Assembly (NCBI GenBank): GCA_945862935.1
Contig: CAMBBO010000002.1
Location: 1-50,729 of the forward strand
Length of the DNA stretch: 50,729 nt
Origin: Pseudorhodoplanes sinuspersici
GTDB lineage: Bacteria; Pseudomonadota; Alphaproteobacteria; Rhizobiales; Xanthobacteraceae
Reading direction: 5' to 3'
This document shows positions 25,433 through 32,230 of this stretch, piece by piece; positions within the stretch are counted from its first letter, which is position 1; each line of letters opens with the position of its first letter. A program made the position numbers and the translations under genes. Below the pieces are notes generated by a model, which was not told where the DNA came from, made no database searches, and saw nothing but the letters and a program-made list of their open reading frames with translations.

Positions 25433-27634
25433 TCACGCGGCGATTTGGGCTTTCGCAACAATCGCGTCAAGCAGAGCTGCGAGTTTCTCCCGGTCGAGCG
25501 GCTTTACCAGGAATGAATCCATTCCCGCAGCGAGGCATGCTTCGCGATGCTCGGGAAACGCATTCGCGGTCAGGGCAACGATCGGAACGCGCGTGCCTGT
25601 TTCCTGCGCGCGAATGCGGCGCGTGGCTTCGAGGCCGTCGATGCCGGGCATGCGCACGTCCATCAGCACAAGGTCGAACGGCGCGCCGCTCGCTTGCGCC
25701 GAGAGAAAAGATTCCAACGCCGCTTCGCCATCGGTCGCAAGAACTGGCCGGTGCCCAAGCTTGGTCAGCAGCGACCGCGCGAGCAGCGCGTTGATCTCGT
25801 TGTCCTCTGCGACAAGGATCGAGAATCCCTTCGTGGTTGCCGGAATATAGCGCGACTCGGTTGACGCAGGCTCGACAGAAAAATCAGCATTGCGTGCGCG
25901 CAATCGCAGTGCGAGCGAGGTCGCGCGAATGGGCTTGATGAGATAGCCGGTGAAACCCGCCTCGTTCAGCGCTGGCAATTCGTGGCGTGCCGAGGGCGTG
26001 GTCAGAACGATGCGCCGCGGGATCGCACGCGCACCGGTATCCATCAGCGCGGCGTGGGCTTCGGCGCCAAGCATGTGATCGACGAGGATCGCATCCCATT
26101 CGCGTTCCGGCATCAGCGCTGCGGCGATGTCCGCGCTCTGTGCGACGACGGTTTTTGCGCCCCAGCGCGTCAGCCGGCGCGCTACAAGCGTTGCTTCGAT
26201 TGCGGCGCCTGCGACGATCAGTACCGCGCAGCCGGAGAAATCCGGCATATCCGGCATTTCGGGTGTCGCGTCCGCAGGTGTCAGCGTGACAGTGAATTCA
26301 AATAGCGCTCCTGCGCCCGGCGAGCTTTCGACCGAGATCGTGCCGCCCATGTGTTCGACGATGTGACGTGAAATCGCAAGGCCAAGGCCGGTGCCATTCG
26401 CCTGCACTCCGGCTTGTTCGAATTCACGGAAGATGCGCTCTTGTTCCGCAGGCGCAATGCCGATTCCGGTATCGCGCACCTTGAAGCTGACTTCATTCGG
26501 CCAGATGCCGGGCTCTGCGACAATCGCGACGCCGCCTTGTTCTGTGAACTTGATCGCGTTGCCCGCAAGGTTGAGCAAAACCTGACGTAGGCGTGCGACG
26601 TCGCCAACCACGCGCGAGGGCAGCGCATCGTCTGCATAGCAGGCAATCTCGATGCCTTTCGTCTGCGCGCGGGGCGCCAGCAATTCGGCGACATCTTCCA
26701 CGAGTGATGCAAGCGACAGCGGTCTGGCTTCGAGGTCGATTCGTCCCGCTTCGATCTTGGAGAAGTCGAGAATTTCCTCGATCAGCGAAAGCAATGTATC
26801 GCCGGAGCTGCGCACGGCTTTGGTGTAAGTGATCTGCTCAGGCGTGAGAGGCGTGTCGAGCAACAGGTCCGACATGCCGAGAATGCCGTTCAGGGGCGTG
26901 CGGATTTCGTGGCTGACCATCGCGAGGAATCGCGACTTCGCGCGGCTGGCATCCTCGGCTTGATCGCGCGCTTCGGCGAGTGCCTGTTCGGCCTGCGTGC
27001 GGTCGGTGACATCGCGTCCGACGCTCTGGATATGTGTTTCCCTGCCCGAGCGCACGGGAACGTCGCGCCAGGCGATCCAGCGCGGCCCGTTCGCGGTTGC
27101 AATCTTCTGGTCGTGCAAGCGCGTACCGTCGCGCGACGCCGCTACATCGCCTTGTTCGAGAATGGCGAAGGCGCTTGTCTGACCTGTGATGTCGCTGCGC
27201 GGTTTGCCCGCGAGTACGCAAATCGCGTCGTTGACGTAGGTGATCGTGCCGTCGCGCCCGCGACGCAGAATGAGATCGCCCTGCGCCTCCACGAGCACGT
27301 TGGCGCGATCCGCCGTTTCAGCAAGTTCCTTATTGAGGCGCGTCAGATCTTCGGCGTTGGCTTCGGCGGCGCGCAATCGGCTGCGGAGCCTGCGCTGAAA
27401 GAGCACCATCATGGCAATCACGATGCAGGAGATCGCGAGCAGGCCCGCGATGCCGATCGCGAAAAGGTGCGGATTGTAATTGCTGTGCGCGTTGTCCTGA
27501 ATTTGCGAGGTAAAGCCCATGCCGATGCTGAAACCGACGGTCAGCAGCATGATCCAGCGCAAGGTGCGCGTGACGAAGGGATACCTGGAAATTGCGCGGA
27601 ATGGCTGCGCCAGCCTTTGCCGAATACGCATCAC
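25433..27634 (-). CDS. Membrane hybrid sensor histidine kinase (PAS-HisKA-HATPase-REC-REC)
   Basis: 733 residues. Two membrane helices (about 27-42 and 57-79) flank a short periplasmic loop; a PAS domain covers ~110-215. The HisKA domain has phospho-acceptor His242 (SHEIRTPLNG). The ATPase has its N box around Asn356/359, DTGIGI at 388-393 and GTGLGLA at 414-420. The first receiver (about 468-575) keeps the acceptor Asp519 (LVDH) and Lys567 but lacks the acidic pair, so it is probably degenerate. The second (605-727) is canonical with Glu610-Asp611, Asp659 (LMDVRMPG) and a C-terminal Lys-Pro. No partner regulator is adjacent. A perfect CtrA-type site lies about 135 bp upstream of its start. 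Confidence 0.93.
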   Translation of the reverse strand: MMRIRQRLAQPFRAISRYPFVTRTLRWIMLLTVGFSIGMGFTSQIQDNAHSNYNPHLFAIGIAGLLAISCIVIAMMVLFQRRLRSRLRAAEANAEDLTRLNKELAETADRANVLVEAQGDLILRRGRDGTITYVNDAICVLAGKPRSDITGQTSAFAILEQGDVAASRDGTRLHDQKIATANGPRWIAWRDVPVRSGRETHIQSVGRDVTDRTQAEQALAEARDQAEDASRAKSRFLAMVSHEIRTPLNGILGMSDLLLDTPLTPEQITYTKAVRSSGDTLLSLIEEILDFSKIEAGRIDLEARPLSLASLVEDVAELLAPRAQTKGIEIACYADDALPSRVVGDVARLRQVLLNLAGNAIKFTEQGGVAIVAEPGIWPNEVSFKVRDTGIGIAPAEQERIFREFEQAGVQANGTGLGLAISRHIVEHMGGTISVESSPGAGALFEFTVTLTPADATPEMPDMPDFSGCAVLIVAGAAIEATLVARRLTRWGAKTVVAQSADIAAALMPEREWDAILVDHMLGAEAHAALMDTGARAIPRRIVLTTPSARHELPALNEAGFTGYLIKPIRATSLALRLRARNADFSVEPASTESRYIPATTKGFSILVAEDNEINALLARSLLTKLGHRPVLATDGEAALESFLSAQASGAPFDLVLMDVRMPGIDGLEATRRIRAQETGTRVPIVALTANAFPEHREACLAAGMDSFLVKPLDREKLAALLDAIVAKAQIAA

Positions 27635-27768
27635 GCCCCATCGTCGTGCCGCCGGTCTGCGGCGCTGCGCGCCATGACCGGTCGGATGTCAATTCGGGGA
27701 ACTATAGAGGCAGGATGTTGCCATTCCCCTTCACTGGCGCGCGTGTGGGCAGCGCGCGGCGAAGGCGG

Positions 27769-27783
27769 TTAACGAAAGGTTAA
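27769..27783. promoter_or_regulatory. CtrA-type site TTAA-N7-TTAA
   Basis: TTAA, seven bases, TTAA: an exact match to the alphaproteobacterial CtrA consensus. It lies in the 151-bp gap upstream of the hybrid kinase gene on the minus strand and only 2 bp beyond the stop of the next gene. Regulation of the kinase is inferred. Confidence 0.5.
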
Positions 27784-27785
27784 GA

Positions 27786-28229
27786 TCAGCGGCGCTCGGC
27801 GACGTTGCGGCGCTGCGAAGATTTCCAGATCGCGGCGAGCAAGGCCGCGGCATCCGCCGGAGCGTAGCGGGTGGAATTCACAAAGACCTTGTAGTCGGCG
27901 GTCTCTGGCTTGGCCGAGAGGACGACCGTGACATCCGGACGCTTCTCGTTTTCGTCCGCGCGAACCGTGGTGATGCGTTTCGCCGTGCCGCATGGGTCGT
28001 TTCCTTCGTCTGCGTCGTCGGCGAGGATGAAATCGGCGATTTCGGCCTGTTCGACGATCTGCATGCGAAGATCGGGGGATGGGTTTTGCGCATCGACACG
28101 GATGCGGACGTCAGCCGACCCGGATTTGATTAGCTGGTAGGTGGTCTTGCCCGAGTTGAAGCACAGATCGCCGGCGGCAGCAGGAGTTGCGAGAAGAAGC
28201 ACCGCGATTGTCGCGTAGCGCATGTCCAT
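27786..28229 (-). CDS. Small periplasmic protein of unknown function
   Basis: 147 residues with a clear signal peptide (MRYATIAVLLLATPAAAGD; the M at residue 3 is an alternative start). The mature part has Cys at DLCFNSG and NDPCGTA, alternating strands (VRIRVDAQN, DVTVVLSAKPETADYKVFV), and a C-terminal helix FVNSTRYAPADAAALLAAIW. No enzyme motif recognised. It may be transcribed ahead of the kinase gene, though the CtrA-like site sits between them. Confidence 0.75.
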   Translation of the reverse strand: MDMRYATIAVLLLATPAAAGDLCFNSGKTTYQLIKSGSADVRIRVDAQNPSPDLRMQIVEQAEIADFILADDADEGNDPCGTAKRITTVRADENEKRPDVTVVLSAKPETADYKVFVNSTRYAPADAAALLAAIWKSSQRRNVAERR

Positions 28230-28313
28230 CCTCCATGGGAGCAGACAAATGCCTGCGCTTCCAGCGTGACGGATGGTGGTTAATGGCCGCTTAAATCGGC
28301 CGTCACGCGTATG

Positions 28314-28814
28314 TCACGCGGCGCGGCGGATTTCATCGGAAGCTGCCCGGTAGGACAACGCTTCGGCGAGATGCACGCGGCCGACATGTTCCGCGCCATC
28401 GAGATCGGCGAGCGTGCGCGCCACCCGTAGTACGCGGTGATAGCCACGCGCAGAAAGCTGCATCGCATCGGCCGCGTCGCGCAGGAGCGTCAGTCCCGCA
28501 GCGTCGGGCTTGGCGATCTGTTCCAGCACGGCGCTCGCGGCCTGCGCGTTTGTCCGCACGTTGGGCATAGCGAGGGCAGCGTATCGCTCGGCCTGGATGT
28601 CGCGTGCCATTGCGACACGGGCTGCGACCTCACGGCTTCCTTCCGCGGGCGGTGGCAGAATGAGATCGGCCGCAGTGACGGCTGGTACGTCAATATGCAA
28701 GTCGATCCGGTCAAGCAAAGGACCGGAAAGGCGTCCTTGATAATCGGCGGCGCAACGCACATTCGCGCCGCGCTTGCAGATGTATCCGGGATCGCTCGCG
28801 TGCCCGCAGCGGCA
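28314..28814 (-). pseudogene. yifB: yifB/comM (Mg chelatase-like AAA+ ATPase), 3' remnant only
   Basis: About 167 codons of the C-terminus remain: CRCGHASDPGYICKRG, then CAADYQGRLSGPLLDRIDLH, IDVPAVTAADL, and the Mg_chelatase_C domain (ARGYHRVLRVARTLADLDG ... LAEALSYRAASDEIRR). Intact YifB is about 500 residues and reads MNPCRCG here; in this window the match stops at CRCG (about 28814), and the next bases (AAATTTCGCATT on the plus strand) are unrelated and lead to an in-frame stop near 28866. The AAA+ core with Walker motifs is absent from the window. The nearest usable start, a GTG at 28760, would give 148 residues of doubtful function. Confidence 0.85.
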
Positions 28815-28838
28815 AAATTTCGCATTAAATCTCGTTAT

Positions 28839-28854
28839 CTCCGCAAAAACGGAG
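28839..28854 (-). terminator. Small hairpin at the yifB junction
   Basis: CTCCG / CGGAG arms with a 6-nt A-rich loop lie 8 bp past the stop of the 59-codon ORF and just outside the yifB break point. It may end that ORF's transcript. Confidence 0.3.
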
Positions 28855-28861
28855 TGGATTC

Positions 28862-29041
28862 CTACCTATCAATCCCGCCCTTGCTGTCCTTGTCGGCTTG
28901 CTCGCGAAGCCCGCGCTCAAGGTCGTCTAGGGCCTGATCTGCCGTTTCCTTGGAGGCGGGCTTTTTGGGCGCGGGCGGCGTCTTGAGCATCCGCCGGAGG
29001 ACGTTGTCACGGGCTTCGTTGTCTTCGCGGCGCTTACTCAT
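28862..29041 (-). CDS. Small basic/acidic protein, 59 residues, unknown function
   Basis: ATG at 29041, TAG at 28862-28864, with GAGG 5 bp upstream of the start. The product begins MSKRREDNEARDNVLRRM and ends with EQADKDSKGGIDR; it is highly charged, predicted mostly helical, with a Pro/Lys stretch (TPPAPKKPAS) in the middle. It is not membrane-associated. Codon use looks native (G/C-ending). It lies between the truncated yifB and a 10-bp perfect inverted repeat that is positioned like an operator. Function not known; comparable small ORFs occur in alphaproteobacterial islands, but that is recollection, not a search result. Confidence 0.6.
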   Translation of the reverse strand: MSKRREDNEARDNVLRRMLKTPPAPKKPASKETADQALDDLERGLREQADKDSKGGIDR

Positions 29042-29052
29042 GCGGGCCTCGA

Positions 29053-29075
29053 AAATTATGGTCCCACCATAATTT
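29053..29075. promoter_or_regulatory. 10-bp perfect inverted repeat upstream of the 59-codon ORF
   Basis: The arms AAATTATGGT and ACCATAATTT are separated by CCC, 12 bp upstream of the small ORF start. They are AT-rich in a GC-rich region, which fits a repressor operator. Two further 5-bp repeats follow immediately (TTCAC / GTGAA at 29077-29091; AAGTT / AACTT at 29090-29104). Confidence 0.5.
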
Positions 29076-29121
29076 GTTCACGGACAGTGAAGTTTTGCGA
29101 ACTTTTCTGGGTCTAAGTCAC

Positions 29122-29310
29122 GGCTATCCTTGGGATAGCTGGAATCCGCGCTTGCTGTATGGGGTGCAGCGCGGTGATTCTACTACCCCAGATTCGCGGG
29201 AAGGCGAGATCGGCTTTTAGGGCCGATCCCGCATTTCCGTTTGGGCCGGACAAGTGTGGGGGCGTGGCTTCCGACCCTGTCCCCCGAGGGTGCAAGTCCC
29301 TCCCGGTCCA
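29122..29310 (+). ncRNA. Candidate structured RNA: hairpins, pseudoknot and tRNA-like domain
   Basis: Read 5' to 3': hairpin GCTATCC / GGATAGC (29123-29139); H-type pseudoknot with stem CCGCGCT / AGCGCGG (29146-29152, 29168-29174) whose loop TGGGGT (29160-29165) pairs with ACCCCA (29185-29190); hairpin GATCGGC / GCCGATC (29208-29228); then a closed domain in which GGGCCGG (29243-29249) pairs with CCGGTCC (29303-29309). Inside the last are GGGGG / CCCCC (29258-29262, 29281-29285) and GAGGG / CCCTC with a 7-nt TGCAAGT loop (29286-29302) stacked directly on the closing helix, as a tRNA T arm is. The closing helix has a G3-U70-like pair and an A73-like A followed by CC. No known RNA family was recognised; strand and ends are inferred. 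Confidence 0.45.
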
Positions 29311-29313
29311 CCT

Positions 29314-29371
29314 TCTCCCCCCTTCCACAAGGGGGAGACTTCTCGGAACGGCTCCCTTCCATAAGGAGCCG
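29314..29371 (+). repeat. Twin hairpins with CCUUCC loops
   Basis: Two hairpins of the same design: 29314-29338 (CTCCCCCCTT / AAGGGGGAG, loop CCAC) and 29349-29371 (CGGCTCCCTT / AAGGAGCCG, loop CCAT). Each has one bulged C on the 5' side, and both share CCCTTCCAYAAGG. Exposed CCUUCC is complementary to purine-rich Shine-Dalgarno sites, a feature seen in some alphaproteobacterial small RNAs. Confidence 0.5.
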
Positions 29372-29378
29372 CCTCTAC

Positions 29379-29417
29379 CTGAGGCCAGTGGGGAAACCCG
29401 CTGGCCTCAGCCGTTTT
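29379..29417 (+). terminator. Strong rho-independent-type terminator
   Basis: The 10-bp perfect arms CTGAGGCCAG / CTGGCCTCAG enclose an inner GGG-AAA-CCC hairpin, followed 3 bp later by TTTT. It directly follows the twin hairpins and has no protein-coding gene to end, which supports a plus-strand RNA upstream. Confidence 0.65.
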
Positions 29418-29427
29418 AGGGCAAATC

Positions 29428-29656
29428 GGCCTAGGCCAACTTGTCCTATACCAAATTGGTAATGTGCGTCGGGCGCACAGGGCAATGCGTTTCGCATAAC
29501 GGAACCAGAATTTCTGTTTATAGGAAAAATCCTATCTTGCCTCTTACCCTAGGGTACTCCGCTCTGGGTCGCCTCCTCGGTACGTCAAGTACATAATCCC
29601 CGAAGACCGACAAGAACATTTGCAGAACAAAATATGTCGGCTAGGGTCGGCTCAGG
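29428..29656. repeat. Cluster of short, unrelated perfect palindromes
   Basis: Within about 130 bp lie GGCCTAGGCC (29428-29437), TACCAA-A-TTGGTA (29449-29461), TGTGCG/CGCACA (29463-29479), ATGCG/CGCAT (29485-29497), CAGAA/TTCTG (29506-29516), ATAGGA/TCCTAT (29520-29535) and TACCCTAGGGTA (29545-29556). CCGACA/TGTCGG (29607-29640) is looser. Sequences differ from each other, so they are not copies of one repeat. No ORF with a ribosome-binding site was seen here; the rest of the stretch to 29683 holds nothing else recognised. Confidence 0.5.
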
Positions 29657-29683
29657 GTGATTCGAAACTCGCTGGAGTCCACG

Positions 29684-29857
29684 ATGATCGACACAAATTC
29701 CATCCGCCACGAACTCGAAGAAGCCCGGAAAATCCGCCTGCGCGCACAGGCCGCGGGCCGCTATCTGGATGCGCTGGTGCGCCACATGAACCGCACCCGC
29801 AAGCCCTGGCAGCAATCCTTCAGCTACGGTCCGCAGATCGCGCTTTTGGCGAATTAG
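29684..29857 (+). CDS. Small helical protein, 57 residues, unknown function
   Basis: ATG 29684 with GGAG 7 bp upstream. The product is a charged helix (SIRHELEEARKIRLRAQAAG RY... LDALVRHMNR) ending in SFSYGPQIALLAN. There is no signal peptide or membrane segment. The TAG stop interlocks with the stop of the convergent amidase-like gene (29854-29857), an arrangement repeated at three other gene pairs in this window. It is the first gene past the palindrome cluster. No family recognised. Confidence 0.55.
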   Translation: MIDTNSIRHELEEARKIRLRAQAAGRYLDALVRHMNRTRKPWQQSFSYGPQIALLAN

Positions 29858-30807
29858 CGCTCGTCGGCGGCGATTGTCTGACCGGCCGCGAGGCGGCGAA
29901 CGCTCTGGCGGATCGCCTCGACGCTTTCGGCAAATGCCGAAAGATCGAAATTCTGCGGATCGTCGTGTTTGTCGTAGATGCCGTCATCAAGCACGGCATG
30001 AAACGCCGGAATGAGCCAATAGCCCGCCCGAACGCTCGCGACCGTGTAGACCAAAGCGAGCGCCTCATATTGAGCTTTCGAAAAGCCGGGATCGGGCGCG
30101 AGAAAATCGTTCGCCCATCCGCGCCCCGGCGAACGCTTGCGCGGCTGCACCAGTTCAATATGCAAGAATAATCCGCGCAACGCGGTCCCGAACTCCGCTG
30201 CCATTTCGAATTTCGTCGCGCGCCACGGAACGCTGAAATCGTGAGACAGCATCACCGCACCCGAGCGGTTGATGAACACATGCGCGCGCTCGATTTTGTT
30301 GTCGCAAGAATAGCGCGCCAGATTGTTGATCGACTTGTCGGCGTCGATGTCGGACGGCCAAGCGCGTCCCATGAAATTCGGGCTCGATGTATCGTGGATG
30401 ACAAAATAGGTCGCGGGCCGCGCCAGCGGTTCGTCTTCCAGTGCGCGCGCCACCGGATTTTCGAGCGCCGGATCGAAAGTCTGGTCCTGCCCGCGCTCGC
30501 GCAGCACCCGGCGCAAAGCCTCGCGCGTGGGCAGCGCGTTCGCATTGCCGACGAAGTCGCCGAACGTCGCGGGAAGATCGGTGCGTGGTAAGCCGATGGT
30601 TCCGAATTGCGAGACGGGCGAGACGAGACACGCGGCCTGTTCGCGGGACGTACCCGCAAATGTGAGTGCAGCCGGATCGAACCGGCATGGCCCCATGCCT
30701 TTCAGGAAGACAGGCTTGCTCGGCGGAAAACGGCAATTACCGCCCGCGACGGCGGCGTTGACCGACAACGCAAGAACAAACGCCGCGAATATCGGCAGCG
30801 AACGCAT
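29854..30807 (-). CDS. Periplasmic amidase-like protein (N-acetylmuramoyl-L-alanine amidase fold, inferred)
   Basis: 317 residues with a signal peptide (MRSLPIFAAFVLALSVNAAVAG). The central region has the layout of Amidase_2 enzymes: ATYFVIHDTSSP (first His), AHVFINRSGAVMLSHDFSVPWRATKFE, LFLHIELVQP, and a late segment FHAVLDDGIYDKHDDPQNFD with His/Asp. These would supply the zinc ligands, but the spacing is unusual and the match is by eye. Cys at GNCRF, GPCRF and AACLV may form disulfides. If correct, it acts on peptidoglycan. It lies 16 bp from the 3' end of gshB on the same strand. Confidence 0.6.
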   Translation of the reverse strand: MRSLPIFAAFVLALSVNAAVAGGNCRFPPSKPVFLKGMGPCRFDPAALTFAGTSREQAACLVSPVSQFGTIGLPRTDLPATFGDFVGNANALPTREALRRVLRERGQDQTFDPALENPVARALEDEPLARPATYFVIHDTSSPNFMGRAWPSDIDADKSINNLARYSCDNKIERAHVFINRSGAVMLSHDFSVPWRATKFEMAAEFGTALRGLFLHIELVQPRKRSPGRGWANDFLAPDPGFSKAQYEALALVYTVASVRAGYWLIPAFHAVLDDGIYDKHDDPQNFDLSAFAESVEAIRQSVRRLAAGQTIAADER

Positions 30808-30823
30808 TCCTCACCCGCCCGAA

Positions 30824-31765
30824 CTATTTACGCTTGGCCTCAATCCTATCCCAGATCATCGCCGCGATGTCAGGCCCGCCAAGGTTTTTCACGGCGCGAA
30901 TGCCCGTGGGCGACGTGACGTTGATTTCGGTCAGATTGCCGCCGATGACGTCGATGCCGACAAACAACAGGCCGCGCTCACGAAGCTTTGGCCCAAGGCG
31001 CGCGCAAATCTCCCGCTCGCGCGGGGTGAGCTCGGTTGCTTTTGCGGCACCCCCACGCACCATGTTGGAGCGAAGGTCGTCGGCCGCCGGCACGCGATTC
31101 ACCGCACCGGCGAACTCGCCATCCACCAGGATGATGCGCTTGTCGCCGTTCTTCACCTCGGGAAGGAATTTCTGCACCGTCCATTGTTCGCGGAAGGTCA
31201 CCGCGAACATGTCGTAGAGCGAACCGAAATTGAGATCGTCGTGCGTCAGCCGAAAGACGGCTCCGCCGCCGTGCCCGTAAAGAGGCTTCATCACGATGTC
31301 GCCGTGCTCCTTGCGGAACGCCCTGATCTCGTCGAGGTCGCGCGTGATCAGCGTCGGCGGCATCAGGTCGGGAAATTCCATCACGAAAATCTTTTCTGGC
31401 GCGTTACGCACATGCGCCGGGTCATTCACCACGAGCGTCTTGGGATGGATGATTTCGAGAAGATGCGTCGTCGTGATGTAGGCGAGATCAAACGGCGGGT
31501 CCTGCCGCAGCAGCACGACGTCGAACGTCGACATGTCCGTGCGCATGGCATCTCCCAGCGTGAAGTGGTCGCCTGCCGTGTCGCGCACTTGCAGCGGGCG
31601 CACGGCGGCGAAGATTTGTGTACCGCGCTGCGCGAGCTTGTCCGGCGTGTAATAGGACAGCGTGTGGCCGCGGCTTTGCGCCTCAAGCAGCATCGCGAAT
31701 GTTGAATCGCCGCGAATGTTGATCCGCTCAATCGGGTCCATCTGCACGGCGACGTTCAAAGGCAT
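30824..31765 (-). CDS. gshB: Glutathione synthetase GshB
   Basis: 313 residues, ATP-grasp fold. Characteristic segments: [55 protein letters not shown] (glycine-rich nucleotide loop) and [13 protein letters not shown] near the end. It ligates gamma-glutamylcysteine to glycine using ATP. Downstream of yraN and rsmI on the same strand; in relatives yifB normally follows nearby. Confidence 0.97.
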   Translation of the reverse strand: MPLNVAVQMDPIERINIRGDSTFAMLLEAQSRGHTLSYYTPDKLAQRGTQIFAAVRPLQVRDTAGDHFTLGDAMRTDMSTFDVVLLRQDPPFDLAYITTTHLLEIIHPKTLVVNDPAHVRNAPEKIFVMEFPDLMPPTLITRDLDEIRAFRKEHGDIVMKPLYGHGGGAVFRLTHDDLNFGSLYDMFAVTFREQWTVQKFLPEVKNGDKRIILVDGEFAGAVNRVPAADDLRSNMVRGGAAKATELTPREREICARLGPKLRERGLLFVGIDVIGGNLTEINVTSPTGIRAVKNLGGPDIAAMIWDRIEAKRK

Positions 31766-31837
31766 TTCGATCTCATCAGCTTATTTTAGGGGAGCGGCCT
31801 TGTAGCATATCCGCGCGCTAGGCGACCCGCGGCACGG

Positions 31838-32230
31838 TCATAGCGGTGGTTCTTCGAACGCGGCCTCGATATGACGCGGCCAGCGGCGCGGCGCGATCAG
31901 GAGCACGTCGAAACGAATGTCACGCAATGCGTCCGCCGGGTTGTCGGCAAGCCACGTGGCCGCCGCGGCCGCTATGCGGCGCTGCTGCCGGTCGGTGACA
32001 GAGTAGGCGGCATCGTCGAGCTTTTCGCGCGCTTTGACTTCGATGAAAACGAGAAGATCGCCCCGCCGTGCCACGATGTCGACCTCGCCCGCGGGGCTGC
32101 GCCAGCGCCGCGCCGCGATACGGAAGCCCTTGGCCATCAGAAATGCGGCGGCTTGCGTTTCCGCAGACAGTCCGAGCTTGAACGCGGCCTGCCGCGTGGG
32201 ATTCGGCTTTGGTTTGTCAGCGCGCGGCAT
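31838..32230 (-). CDS. yraN: YraN family protein (UPF0102)
   Basis: 130 residues from ATG 32230, overlapping the 3' end of rsmI by 14 bp, which implies translational coupling; the longer frame is rejected. The nuclease-like core is [22 protein letters not shown], a PD-(D/E)xK-type arrangement. Biochemical role is unsettled. The yraN/rsmI/lpoA neighbourhood is conserved from E. coli to alphaproteobacteria. Confidence 0.93.
   Translation of the reverse strand: MPRADKPKPNPTRQAAFKLGLSAETQAAAFLMAKGFRIAARRWRSPAGEVDIVARRGDLLVFIEVKAREKLDDAAYSVTDRQQRRIAAAAATWLADNPADALRDIRFDVLLIAPRRWPRHIEAAFEEPPL

Noticed and set aside
29159-29419. 86-codon plus-strand ORF through the structured block
   Set aside because: Its frame crosses every hairpin and the terminator, has no ribosome-binding site and a biased composition; the base-pairing explains the sequence better.
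29122-29420. Block as a tmRNA gene, one-piece or permuted
   Set aside because: No tag reading frame (Ala-Asn-Asp-type) was found, the T-loop is not canonical, and no matching 5' acceptor strand follows the 3' one. Kept as an unknown structured RNA instead.
30527-31705. Plus-strand ORF of 392 codons opposite gshB and the amidase-like gene
   Set aside because: It runs antisense to two supported genes, spans their junction and shows shadow-frame composition.
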